Positions 16,204-24,242 of a stretch of DNA of 64,000 nucleotides are shown piece after piece. The notes beneath the pieces are model-generated. The model did not search any database. It had not been told where the DNA came from and saw only the letters and a program-made list of their open reading frames with translations. The position numbers and the translations under genes were made by a program. The stretch comes from Palsa-295 sp963781105 (GTDB taxonomy: Bacteria > Acidobacteriota > Terriglobia > Acidiferrales > UBA7541): positions 62,001-126,000 of the forward strand of contig CAWAED010000001.1 of NCBI GenBank assembly GCA_963781105.1, given 5' to 3'. Positions within the stretch are counted from its first letter, which is position 1, and every line of letters starts with the position of its first letter.

Positions 16204-17460
16204 ATGCCCGACTGGTTAATCACCGGTTGCTCGCAGTTGCTGACTCTCCGCGGCCCCGTTCCCCGCCGCGGCAAAGTCCTCGGTGAACTCGGCATCATCC
16301 GCGACGGCGCCATTCTCGTACGCGAAGATCGCATCACCGCCATCGGCCCGCGTCGCCGCATCGAAAAGCTCCGCGCCGCGCGCCGCGCCGAGAAACTCGA
16401 TCTCGCCGGACGCGTCGTCCTTCCCGGCTTCGTGGATTCCCACACGCACTTGATTTTCCCCGCCAGCCGCGCCGCGGAATACGAGCAGCGCCTCGCCGGC
16501 GCCACTTACGAAGAGATCGCCCGCAAAGGCGGCGGCATCCGCTCCACCGTCGCCCATCTGCGCCGCGCGCCCGCCGCGCAACTCCAAACTCGCGCCATTG
16601 CGAACCTCAATGAATTCGCGGCGCACGGCACCACCACCATCGAAGCCAAGAGCGGCTACGGACTCGACTGGAAGAGCGAGCTGAAAATGCTCGAGCTTCT
16701 CTCGCATCTTCATCAGCATCATCCGCTGGATATTCGCGTCACGTTCCTCGGAGCGCACGTCGTGCCGCATGAATTTCGCAAACGCCCCGACGCCTACGTG
16801 GATCTTCTGGTCAAGCAATGGATTCCCACCGTCGCGATGGCCGGCCTCGCCGAATTCTGCGACGTCTACTGCGATCGCGGCGCGTTCACCGTCCCGCAGT
16901 CACGCCGCATCCTAGCCGCGGGACGCGCCGGAGGCCTCGTCCCGCGCCTTCACGCCGAACAGCTCGCCAACACCGGCGCCGCGCGCCTCGCCATCGAGCT
17001 GCAAGCCGCCAGCGCCGACCACCTCGAAAAAATCAATCGCGCTGACATTCACGCGCTCGCTTTGTCCAACGTCGTCTGCACGCTGCTGCCCGGCTGTTGT
17101 TTTCATCTCGGCCTCGCGCACTACGCTCCAGCCCGCGCGCTCATCGACGCCGGAGCCATCGTCGGCATCGCCACCGATTTCAATCCCGGCACCAGTCCCA
17201 CGCTCAGCATGTCCATGATCCTCTCGCTGGCCTGCACGCAGATGCGCATGACTCCCGCGGAGGCCATCGCCGCCGCCACCATCAACCCCGCTTACTCCCT
17301 TCGCCAGCACGATCGCGTCGGCTCACTCGACGTTGGCAAATATGCCGACATCGCCGCCTTTGACGTGGCCGACTACCGCGAAATCCCGTATTATTTTGGT
17401 GTGAATCTTTGCAGCTTCACCATGAAACGCGGCGCCGTAATCCACTCGAAGAATCTCTGA
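16204..17460 (+). CDS. hutI: Imidazolonepropionase
   Basis: Metal-dependent amidohydrolase opening imidazolonepropionate to formiminoglutamate, third step of histidine degradation. The 418-residue protein shows the metal-binding DSHTHLIF (about 78-85), FAAHGTTTIEAKSGYGLD, the metal ligand region PRLHAEQL, SADHLEK and the catalytic ATDFNPGTSPT, all in family order. ATG at 16204; no strong ribosome site is seen. It ends 10 nt before ftcD, so the two probably share a transcript. Confidence 0.95.
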   Translation: MPDWLITGCSQLLTLRGPVPRRGKVLGELGIIRDGAILVREDRITAIGPRRRIEKLRAARRAEKLDLAGRVVLPGFVDSHTHLIFPASRAAEYEQRLAGATYEEIARKGGGIRSTVAHLRRAPAAQLQTRAIANLNEFAAHGTTTIEAKSGYGLDWKSELKMLELLSHLHQHHPLDIRVTFLGAHVVPHEFRKRPDAYVDLLVKQWIPTVAMAGLAEFCDVYCDRGAFTVPQSRRILAAGRAGGLVPRLHAEQLANTGAARLAIELQAASADHLEKINRADIHALALSNVVCTLLPGCCFHLGLAHYAPARALIDAGAIVGIATDFNPGTSPTLSMSMILSLACTQMRMTPAEAIAAATINPAYSLRQHDRVGSLDVGKYADIAAFDVADYREIPYYFGVNLCSFTMKRGAVIHSKNL

Positions 17461-17470
17461 CTCTGACTTC

Positions 17471-19006
17471 ATGAAACGACTTGTCGAATGTGTACCGAAT
17501 TTCTCCGAAGGGCGCGATGCGGCCAAAATTGACGCAATCGTCGCGGCCATGCGCGAAGTTCCCGGCGTCTATTTGCTCGATCGCGAAAGTGACGCCGACC
17601 ACAACCGCAGCGTCATCACCATCGCCGGCGAACCCGAAGCTGTCGCCGAAGCCGCGCTGCGCGGCGTAGGCAAAGCCGCCGAACTGATTGACCTCACCAA
17701 GCATTCCGGCGCACATCCGCGCATGGGCGCAACCGACGTCGTCCCGTTTATTCCCGTCGAAGGCGTCGCCATCGAAGACTGCGTAGCCCTCGCGAAAAAA
17801 GTCGGCCGCGAAATCTGGCAGCGTTACAAAATTCCCGTCTATTTCTACGAAGCCGCCGCGCAGCGTCCCGAACGCGCCAACCTCGAAAACATCCGCAAAG
17901 GCCAATTCGAAGGCTTGCTCGCAGAAGTACCGAAAAATCCCGACCGCGCTCCGGACATCGGCGAACAGCGCCTGCATCCCACCGCCGGAGCGACCGTCGT
18001 CGGCGCGCGCAAATTTCTCGTCGCGTACAACATCAACCTCAACACCCCCGACATCGAAATCGCCAAAAAAATCGGCAAGAACATCCGCTTCTCGAATGGC
18101 GGCCTGCGCTACGTGAAAGCCATGGGCGTGGATCTCCGCGCGCGCCATCTCGCGCAAGTTTCCATCAACATGACCGACTTCGAGCAAACACCGCTGCACC
18201 GCGTCTTCGAAATGGTCAAGCGCGAAGCCGAACGCTACGGCGTCACTATCGTCGGCAGCGAGATTGTCGGCCTCATTCCCAAGCGCGCCATCGAACTCAC
18301 CGCCGATTTCTACCTACAACTCGAGAACTTTTCTCCCGCGCAAGTGTTTGAGAATCGTATCGAGGCTTCGCTTGGCGGCACTGCCGCCCCTGATGGCCCC
18401 GGCAAATTCGCGTCGCTCGTGCAACCGTTTCTCGACGCCGTCGCGGAACCCACGGCCACTCCCGGAGGCGGCTCTGTCGCGGCGCTCGCCGGTGCACTCG
18501 GAGCCAGCCTGGGACAAATGGTCGCCGGCCTCTCGCGCAAGAAAAAGTCGCAAGCCGCGTACGTGGACCAGCTCAGCGAAGCGCTCGCCGGCTTTCAATC
18601 CGCGTCCCGCGCGCTCGCTGAAGCGATTGATCGCGATTCCGCTTCCTTCGAGCAAGTAATGGCTGCTTACAAGCTGCCGAAAGAAACGTCTGAACAGGAG
18701 AGGCAGCGCGACGCCGCGATCCAGCAATCGTTGCATGGGGCCGCGAATGTCCCGCTCGAAGTCGCGCGCAAAGCTGCCGAAGTATTTGACCGGCTCGGGC
18801 AACTGGAAGCCATGTCCAGCCCGTCTATGTATTCAGACATCCGCGTGGGACGCTTGATGGCCGCCGCCGCCGTTCGTGGCGCGCTCGAAAACGTAGCCAT
18901 CAATCTGGAATCCATCTCTGACAGCGCGTTCGCATGCAGGCTGCGCTCGGAGTCTGCGTCGCTGGCCGCGCGCGTCGGCGAAAGCCCCGTGAACGTGGGG
19001 CGCTAG
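17471..19006 (+). CDS. ftcD: Bifunctional glutamate formimidoyltransferase / formimidoyl-THF cyclodeaminase
   Basis: The fusion protein of 511 residues transfers the formimino group from formiminoglutamate to tetrahydrofolate, then deaminates and cyclises it to methenyl-THF. The N-terminal transferase subdomain (about 1-180) opens MKRLVECVPNFSEGRD and contains the catalytic-region LTKHSGAHPRMGATDVVPFIP; the second subdomain (about 181-300) contains GVDLRARHLAQVSINMTD. The cyclodeaminase (about 315-511) has the PTATPGGGSVAALAGALGASLGQMVAGL loop. This arrangement is known from animals and several bacteria. The cyclodeaminase links histidine breakdown to the one-carbon pool used by the gcv genes 2 kb downstream. 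Confidence 0.95.
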   Translation: MKRLVECVPNFSEGRDAAKIDAIVAAMREVPGVYLLDRESDADHNRSVITIAGEPEAVAEAALRGVGKAAELIDLTKHSGAHPRMGATDVVPFIPVEGVAIEDCVALAKKVGREIWQRYKIPVYFYEAAAQRPERANLENIRKGQFEGLLAEVPKNPDRAPDIGEQRLHPTAGATVVGARKFLVAYNINLNTPDIEIAKKIGKNIRFSNGGLRYVKAMGVDLRARHLAQVSINMTDFEQTPLHRVFEMVKREAERYGVTIVGSEIVGLIPKRAIELTADFYLQLENFSPAQVFENRIEASLGGTAAPDGPGKFASLVQPFLDAVAEPTATPGGGSVAALAGALGASLGQMVAGLSRKKKSQAAYVDQLSEALAGFQSASRALAEAIDRDSASFEQVMAAYKLPKETSEQERQRDAAIQQSLHGAANVPLEVARKAAEVFDRLGQLEAMSSPSMYSDIRVGRLMAAAAVRGALENVAINLESISDSAFACRLRSESASLAARVGESPVNVGR

Positions 19007-19051
19007 AATCTCTAACGAACGAAGAAGAACAAGGAACTGAGGGGATAACCA

Positions 19052-20041
19052 GTGAAACATTCCATCACACGATCCGCGATTTCCGGCCTGCTCGCCGCAG
19101 CTCTGGTGTTGAGCACCTTCACTATTGCGCCCAAGCGCGCAGCGGCCGGGACGCTGAGCACAGCCATCATCGGCATGTTCCCGAAGAACGTGGGCGAATT
19201 CGCTTATGCCGACCTGAAGGCCGCGCGAAAATTCCCGTGGTTCTCGCAGCTCAATGACCAAGTCCTCCCGCCGCGCTTCCGGCAATTCGAGCAATTCCTC
19301 GGCACCTCGGGAGTGGATCCAAACTCGCAAGTGGAAGAAATCGCGTGGGCCAACATCACCAGCGGCAAGGGTGACGATACCGTCGGCATCGCGCTCGGCC
19401 AGTTCGATCCCTCCGCTTCGGAGGCCAAGCTAAAAGCCCAAAAAGTTCCAGTATTCGAAGTACAAGGCTTCCATCTCTACGCTTTCGGCAGTGGCGCCAA
19501 CGCTGGCGATATCCTGTTCGTCTTCTTCGACGCCAATACCGCCGCCTTCGGCAATCGCTCCGTCCTCGAACATCTGATCAACGTCCGCATGGGCGGCGAA
19601 GAGACTCTCCTCACCGGCAAGCTCTTTCCGCTGATCTCCGAGGCCAACGGCAACGGCATCATCTGGGCGATTCTAGATAAGGAACACACTCACCTTGCGA
19701 TGCAGCAGCTGATTCCTCAAGCCAGCCAATTCCCGCAAGCCGCGACCATTATCGATCGCATGCACGCCATGATTATCAACATCAATGCCGATGACGGCGT
19801 GGACGCTCATTTCCAGGCCGTCTGCGATTCCGTGGACGACGCCAATCTCCTCAGCGCCGCGATGCAGGCCGGCCTCATGTACCGCCGCTACCAGGAGGCG
19901 CAGACGAATCCGGCACTCGCCAAGACCATTGATCAAGTCCGCGTAACGCCCAGCGGCGACCGCCTGAAAGTAGACGCTCCAGTGAGCCAGGAACAACTGA
20001 TGTCGCTTATCCAGACGAAAGCCTTCGCCGCACCGATGTAA
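19052..20041 (+). CDS. Exported hypothetical protein
   Basis: The 329-residue product has a signal peptide (about residues 1-32, SGLLAAALVLSTFTIAPKRAAAG). The mature part starts TAIIGMFPKNVGEFAYADLKAARKFPWFSQL, a phrase I associate with uncharacterised exported acidobacterial proteins that have a weak DUF3352-like layout. No catalytic motif, cysteine pattern or metal site is apparent. The start is GTG with GAGGGG 6 nt upstream. It follows ftcD by 45 nt and could be co-transcribed. Function unknown. Confidence 0.75.
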   Translation: MKHSITRSAISGLLAAALVLSTFTIAPKRAAAGTLSTAIIGMFPKNVGEFAYADLKAARKFPWFSQLNDQVLPPRFRQFEQFLGTSGVDPNSQVEEIAWANITSGKGDDTVGIALGQFDPSASEAKLKAQKVPVFEVQGFHLYAFGSGANAGDILFVFFDANTAAFGNRSVLEHLINVRMGGEETLLTGKLFPLISEANGNGIIWAILDKEHTHLAMQQLIPQASQFPQAATIIDRMHAMIININADDGVDAHFQAVCDSVDDANLLSAAMQAGLMYRRYQEAQTNPALAKTIDQVRVTPSGDRLKVDAPVSQEQLMSLIQTKAFAAPM

Positions 20042-20062
20042 TGGGGTAGTTGCCTTTCGTAG

Positions 20063-20083
20063 GGGCGGGTTTCAGACCCGCCC
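20063..20083. repeat. GGGCGGGT-TTCAG-ACCCGCCC hairpin
   Basis: Perfect 8-bp arms with a TTCAG loop, directly downstream of the exported protein gene. A close relative lies at 41633-41655. No T tract follows, so it is a dispersed palindrome rather than a canonical terminator. Confidence 0.75.
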
Positions 20084-20195
20084 ACTGCCGCGCAGGCGCG
20101 GACCGGCGCATAGGCACGGTATCAACGCATAGTGTTCTGATTGTTCGCGCGCGTAAGGAACGTCAACTGCGGCTAGATCCTACCAGGTTCGGACG

Positions 20196-20639
20196 CTAAA
20201 CCGTCGCCTTGCTCTTGCTTCCATCGCAATACTTAATCAGCGTCATGCGCGAGACGCCGTTGTTAGTTTCATACTGCACGCGGTCCACCTGCGTCGTCTG
20301 CAGCGCCATGCTCAATCCCGCGTCAGAACCCGCAACGGCATCTTTCACGAAAGTATCGAGTCCCGCGGTCGGCTCCGGCGCTCCCGTGTGCTCGATCGCC
20401 ACTTCCACGCGGTCCGGATAATCCGATACCACCACCTTCACCTTCGGCTCGCCCGCTCGGCCTTCCATCAACGGAAAAGCCTCGCGTGCCGCTTCGAGTG
20501 CTGCGAAAGCCAGCCCCTCTTGCGATTCCGTCGACAGCCCGCAGCGCTGCGAGGCGTGCTGCACCACCGTCGAAATCGCGGCGAGCAGCCGCTCGTCGTG
20601 CGGCAGGGTCAGTTCGGTTCGCGCCGGTTCGTTGCTCAT
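20196..20639 (-). CDS. RsbW-like (GHKL-fold) protein, possibly degenerate
   Basis: The 147-residue protein has an RsbW/SpoIIAB-like layout: LTLPHDERLLAAISTVVQHASQRCGLS, then EGLAFAALEAAREAF where an N-box helix would sit, then VVVSDYPDRVEVAIEHTGAP, a DAGLSMALQTTQVDRVQYET segment and a C-terminal strand SRMTLIKY. The usual N-box asparagine and a clear G1 DxGxG are weak or missing, so ATP binding is uncertain. It could be an anti-sigma-type regulator or a GHKL-fold scaffold. It follows the small Cys-rich gene by 56 nt on the same strand. Confidence 0.6.
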   Translation of the reverse strand: MSNEPARTELTLPHDERLLAAISTVVQHASQRCGLSTESQEGLAFAALEAAREAFPLMEGRAGEPKVKVVVSDYPDRVEVAIEHTGAPEPTAGLDTFVKDAVAGSDAGLSMALQTTQVDRVQYETNNGVSRMTLIKYCDGSKSKATV

Positions 20640-20695
20640 CGCTTAGCGCTCAGGGTTGCAGGCCTCAGCCGAAGATCCAAATGGGAACTCAAGAA

Positions 20696-20869
20696 TCAAT
20701 GCTCGTCCTTGTCCGCCAGCCGCACGTCGCACGCCTCGCGGCAATCCGGACAATAATACATTCCGTCCACCGCCAGTCGAATATTGTATTGCGACTGGCA
20801 GAAGCAGCAGAATTTCTCGCAAGTGCATTGCGTTTCCGGCTTGTCGCACTGCGAGCACAGCGTAATCAC
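20696..20869 (-). CDS. Small cysteine-rich zinc-ribbon-like protein
   Basis: The 57-residue frame contains ten cysteines, mostly in CxxC/CxC or adjacent pairs: LCSQC, QCTC, FCCFC and YYCPDCREAC. This predicts at least two metal (zinc) sites. The start I choose is a GTG at 20869 with GAGAGG about 9 nt upstream; the open frame extends to 21196 but that part runs through a dispersed repeat and lacks protein character. It could be a nucleic-acid- or protein-binding adaptor. It is upstream of, and probably co-transcribed with, the RsbW-like gene. Confidence 0.6.
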   Translation of the reverse strand: MITLCSQCDKPETQCTCEKFCCFCQSQYNIRLAVDGMYYCPDCREACDVRLADKDEH

Positions 20870-21060
20870 GTTTAGCGCCTCTCTGGAACGCCCCAGCTTT
20901 CCGTTCGACCAATAGTAGGGCAACAGCGCCACAGCCACAAGCAACTTACACGCCGAGATTCCGTCGGAAACAGGTTCTCCGCGGGCCACGGCCGCTGCAC
21001 TGCTCTGCAAGGGTACTAAAACCAATGTGTCGAGACTTCGTCGCGAATCCACCACGATAT

Positions 21061-21120
21061 CTCCGTGCCCTCTCTCCTTTTCCGACTCTGTGCCCTCTCT
21101 GAGCTCTGCGTTAGATCTTT
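21061..21120. repeat. CTCTGTG-rich dispersed repeat (R4)
   Basis: Words CTCCGTGCCCTCTCT, CTCTGTGCCCTCT and GAGCTCTGCGTTAGATC occur in tandem in the divergent space between the Cys-rich gene and gcvT. The GTTAGATCTTT end is shared with the copy near 36225. Confidence 0.7.
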
Positions 21121-21164
21121 TGCCTTTGATTTTGCCGCTGCCTCGTCGCGCGTCCCGCCGTTCC

Positions 21165-21193
21165 TTGACACTCAAAAACTCACATGCTAGCGT
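21165..21193 (+). promoter_or_regulatory. Candidate sigma-70-type promoter of the gcv operon
   Basis: A perfect -35 box TTGACA (21165-21170), a 17-bp spacer, and a weak -10 TAGCGT (21188-21193) with an extended TG immediately before it. Transcription would begin near 21200, which favours the GTG at 21226 as the gcvT start over the ATG at 21184. Confidence 0.4.
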
Positions 21194-21225
21194 CAATGTT
21201 TCACCGTTTTCATGAGAAATTCCCT

Positions 21226-22329
21226 GTGAACACGTCGGCCGCCGTCGAACTGCGCAAAACAGCCTTGAATTCCATCCACCGCCGCCTAGGCGCCAAGATG
21301 GTCAATTTCGGTGGCTGGGACATGCCCCTGGAATACTCCGGCATCCTCGCCGAGCACGAAGCCGTGCGCACGCGCGCCGGCCTCTTCGACGTCAGCCACA
21401 TGGGCGAAATCGAAATCCACGGCCCCGGCGCTCTGCAACTCGTCCAGTGGGTCACTTGCAACAACGCCGCGAAACTCACTGCCGGCCAAGCCCACTATTC
21501 CGGCCTCATGACCTCCCGCGGCACCTTCGTAGACGACCTGCTAGTCCACAAAATTTCCGACACGCACTACTTGCTCTGCGTCAACGCCAGCAACCAGGAC
21601 GCCGACTACGACCACATCGTCGCCAGCAATAAATTCGACGCTCAGGTAGAAAACGCCGGCCTGCGCTATTCGCAGTTAGCAATCCAGGGCCCGCGCGCAA
21701 AAGCGATCCTGCAACAGCTCACTGCCGTTCAGCTCGACCCCATCCGCTACTATCACTTCACCTTCGGCCAAGTCAGCGGCATTGACTGCCTGATCGCCCG
21801 CACCGGCTACACCGGCGAAGACGGCTTCGAAATTTATTTCGCTCCGGAACATTCCGAGAAACTGTGGAACGACCTGATGCATGCCGGCGAATCCGCGAAG
21901 ATGATTCCCTGCGGCCTCGGTGCGCGCAACACGCTGCGCCTCGAAGCCGGCATGTGCCTCTACGGCCATGAAATTGACGACACCACCACGCCCTGGGAAG
22001 CCGGCCTCGGCTGGATCTGCAAAATGGAAAAGGCCCCGTTTCTCGGCAGCGAGGTCCTCGCGCAACAGAAACAAACGGGCATCCCGCGCAAGCTCGTCGG
22101 CTTCGAAATGCTCGATAAGCGTATCGGCCGCGACGGCTATCCCGTCCTGATCGCCGGTCGCGAAGCCGGCCGCGTCACCAGCGGCTGCCCCGCGCCGTTT
22201 CTGAAGAAAAATATCGGCATGGCCTACGTCCCGCCGCACTCCGTCGGGATCGAAATCGAAATCAGCATTCGTGGCCAGGCCGCGGCAGCACGCATCGTTC
22301 CGATCCCGTTTTACAAGCGACCGCAATAG
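21226..22329 (+). CDS. gcvT: Glycine cleavage system T protein (aminomethyltransferase)
   Basis: Transfers the methylene group from aminomethyl-lipoyl-GcvH to tetrahydrofolate, releasing ammonia. The protein has LRKTALNSIHRRLGAKMVNFGGWDMPLEYSGI, GLFDVSHMGEIEI, the folate-site region TRGYTGEDGFEIYF-like ARTGYTGEDGFEIYF, and GLGARNTLRLEAGMCLYGHEID. From the GTG at 21226 it is 367 residues, the family norm; an ATG at 21184 would add 14 residues but would sit on the candidate promoter. It is the first gene of gcvT-gcvH-gcvPA-gcvPB. Confidence 0.95.
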   Translation: MNTSAAVELRKTALNSIHRRLGAKMVNFGGWDMPLEYSGILAEHEAVRTRAGLFDVSHMGEIEIHGPGALQLVQWVTCNNAAKLTAGQAHYSGLMTSRGTFVDDLLVHKISDTHYLLCVNASNQDADYDHIVASNKFDAQVENAGLRYSQLAIQGPRAKAILQQLTAVQLDPIRYYHFTFGQVSGIDCLIARTGYTGEDGFEIYFAPEHSEKLWNDLMHAGESAKMIPCGLGARNTLRLEAGMCLYGHEIDDTTTPWEAGLGWICKMEKAPFLGSEVLAQQKQTGIPRKLVGFEMLDKRIGRDGYPVLIAGREAGRVTSGCPAPFLKKNIGMAYVPPHSVGIEIEISIRGQAAAARIVPIPFYKRPQ

Positions 22330-22357
22330 CACGAGTGCATCCAACGAGAGAGGCTCC

Positions 22358-22756
22358 ATGTACCCGACGGATTATCGCTACACGAAGCAGCATGAATGGG
22401 TGAAGGTTCAGGGCGACACCGGCACGATCGGCATCACCGATTACGCCCAGCACGAACTCGGCGACGTAGTTTTCGTCGAGATGCCCAAAATCGGCGCCCA
22501 ACTCAAAGCCGGCTCATCCTTCGGCACGGTCGAATCCGTAAAAGCCGTCAGCGAAATCTTCAGCCCGGTCTCCGGCGAAGTCACTGAAACCAACCCCGCG
22601 CTCGCGGACGCGCCCGAAAAAATCAATACCGACCCGCATAACTCCGCCTGGCTCATCAAAGTCAAGCTCGCCAATCCAAAGGAAGTCTCCGGCCTGATGG
22701 ACGCCGCCGCCTACCAGGCCTACATCGCCGAAGCCGCAAAGGAACACTCCGCCTGA
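22358..22756 (+). CDS. gcvH: Glycine cleavage system H protein
   Basis: Lipoyl-carrier protein of 132 residues that shuttles the aminomethyl intermediate between P and T proteins. The opening YRYTKQHEWVKVQGDTGTIGITDYAQHELGDVVFVEMP and the lipoylation site lysine in GTVESVKAVSEIFSPVSGEV are clear. The C-terminal helix DAAAYQAYI is present. The ATG at 22358 has GAGAGG about 7 nt upstream. It overlaps the gcvPA start by one base. Confidence 0.96.
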   Translation: MYPTDYRYTKQHEWVKVQGDTGTIGITDYAQHELGDVVFVEMPKIGAQLKAGSSFGTVESVKAVSEIFSPVSGEVTETNPALADAPEKINTDPHNSAWLIKVKLANPKEVSGLMDAAAYQAYIAEAAKEHSA

Positions 22757-24102
22757 TGCGCTATCTCCCGAAAAGCCCATCCGAACGCCAGGAAATGCTC
22801 GCAGCCATCGGCGTTCAGTCGGTCGAAGACCTCTTTACTTCGATCCCGGAAAAATTTCGCCTGCGCGAACCGCTGAATCTCCCCGGGCCTCTCTCCGAAA
22901 CCGAGATCATCCAGTATTTTCAAGCTCGGGCGGCGGAAAATGCCCGTGGCTACACCTCTTTTCTCGGCGCAGGCGCGTATCAGCATCTTCGTTCCGTCGC
23001 CGCCGATGCGCTGATCCAGCGCGGGGAATTCCTTACTTCCTACACTCCCTACCAAGCCGAGTTCGCGCAAGGCACGCTCACCGCCATCTTTGAATTTCAA
23101 ACCCTGATGTGCCAGCTCACCGGCCAGGAAGTCGCCAACGCTTCCATGTACGACGGTTCCACCGCCCTCACCGAAGCCGTCCTGATGGCCGAACGCCTAA
23201 CCAGGCGCCGCCACGTTCTCGTCGCGCGCTCGATTCATCCCGAATACCGCCAGGTTCTAAAAACCTACGCGAAAAATCTCGGCCTCGAAATCGAAGAAGT
23301 CGGCTACACCGAATCCGGCCAAATTGACCACGCTGCGCTGAAGCCGGAAGCGCTCGCCAAAGCAGCCGCCATAGTCGTGCAATCTCCGAATTTCTTCGGC
23401 GTCCTCGAAGACTTGCCCGCGCTAGCCGAAATCGCGCACGCCCAAGGCTCGCTGCTCATCTCGACTATCACCGAAGCCGTCTCGCTCGGCATCGTGCGTC
23501 CTCCGGCGGAAGCGGACATCGTCGCTATGGAAGGCCAGGCCTTCGGCATCGCTCCCAGTTACGGTGGCCCGTACGTCGGCGTAATCGCCACGCGGGATAA
23601 GGACGTCCGCCAGATGCCCGGCCGCCTCGCGGGCCAAACCACCGACGCAGCCGGCAATCGCGGGTTCGTCTTGACACTCGCCACGCGCGAACAACACATC
23701 CGCCGCGAGAAAGCGACTTCCAACATCTGCACCAACGAAGCTCTCTACGCGCTAGCCGCCACGATCCATCTCTGCCTCATCGGCAAGGAAGGTTTGCGCG
23801 AACAAGCCCTGCAAAATCTGGCCAAGGCGCGTTTCGCCCAGGCCGAACTCGAAAAAATTCCCGGCGTGCGCCGCGCCTTCAGCGGCCCCACGTTCAACGA
23901 GTTCACGCTAGAATTTCCGCGCTCCGTGAAAATGATCAACGCCGACCTGCTGAAAGAAAAAATCATCGGCCCGTACGCGCTAGGCACGCATTACCCGGAT
24001 CTAACCAAGCGCGCGGTAGTCTGCGTAACAGAAACTACTCCACGCGCCGAGATCGAACGCTTCGCGGCCGCAGTCCGCCGCATACTGGAAAAGCCGGTCT
24101 AA
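22756..24102 (+). CDS. gcvPA: Glycine dehydrogenase (decarboxylating) subunit 1
   Basis: N-terminal half-type P protein of 448 residues, the usual size for organisms with a split P protein. It shows RYLPKSPSERQEMLAAIG, FLGAGAYQHLRSVAADALIQRGEFLTSYTPYQAEFAQGTL, MYDGSTALTEAVLMA and GQAFGIAPSYGGPYVG. It pairs with subunit 2, which carries the PLP lysine. The start overlaps the gcvH stop (TGATG), indicating coupling. Confidence 0.96.
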   Translation: MRYLPKSPSERQEMLAAIGVQSVEDLFTSIPEKFRLREPLNLPGPLSETEIIQYFQARAAENARGYTSFLGAGAYQHLRSVAADALIQRGEFLTSYTPYQAEFAQGTLTAIFEFQTLMCQLTGQEVANASMYDGSTALTEAVLMAERLTRRRHVLVARSIHPEYRQVLKTYAKNLGLEIEEVGYTESGQIDHAALKPEALAKAAAIVVQSPNFFGVLEDLPALAEIAHAQGSLLISTITEAVSLGIVRPPAEADIVAMEGQAFGIAPSYGGPYVGVIATRDKDVRQMPGRLAGQTTDAAGNRGFVLTLATREQHIRREKATSNICTNEALYALAATIHLCLIGKEGLREQALQNLAKARFAQAELEKIPGVRRAFSGPTFNEFTLEFPRSVKMINADLLKEKIIGPYALGTHYPDLTKRAVVCVTETTPRAEIERFAAAVRRILEKPV

Positions 24103-24179
24103 CCGCTGTTGATTTTGTGATTTGTGTAGAGGCCGGTTCAGGGTCATCGAGCCGGGCCGGTTTTACCGATTTTTGAAAT

Positions 24180-24207
24180 TGTAGCGGCCGACTTCAGTCC
24201 GCCGGCC
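24180..24207. repeat. R1 palindrome between gcvPA and gcvPB
   Basis: TGTAGCGGCCGACTTCAGTC followed by CGCCGGCC. The imperfect stem has a TTCAG-type centre. It separates the two P-subunit genes, which are otherwise expected to be tightly linked. Confidence 0.7.
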
Positions 24208-24242
24208 TTCTTTCCGAATCGCAGCAAGGAGCCGTAACACCT

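Noticed and set aside
20042..20195. Possible tRNA in the gap after the exported protein gene
   Set aside because: A GGTTTCAGACCC segment resembles a T-arm, but it is a dispersed palindrome (also at 41633) and no acceptor or anticodon arm is present.
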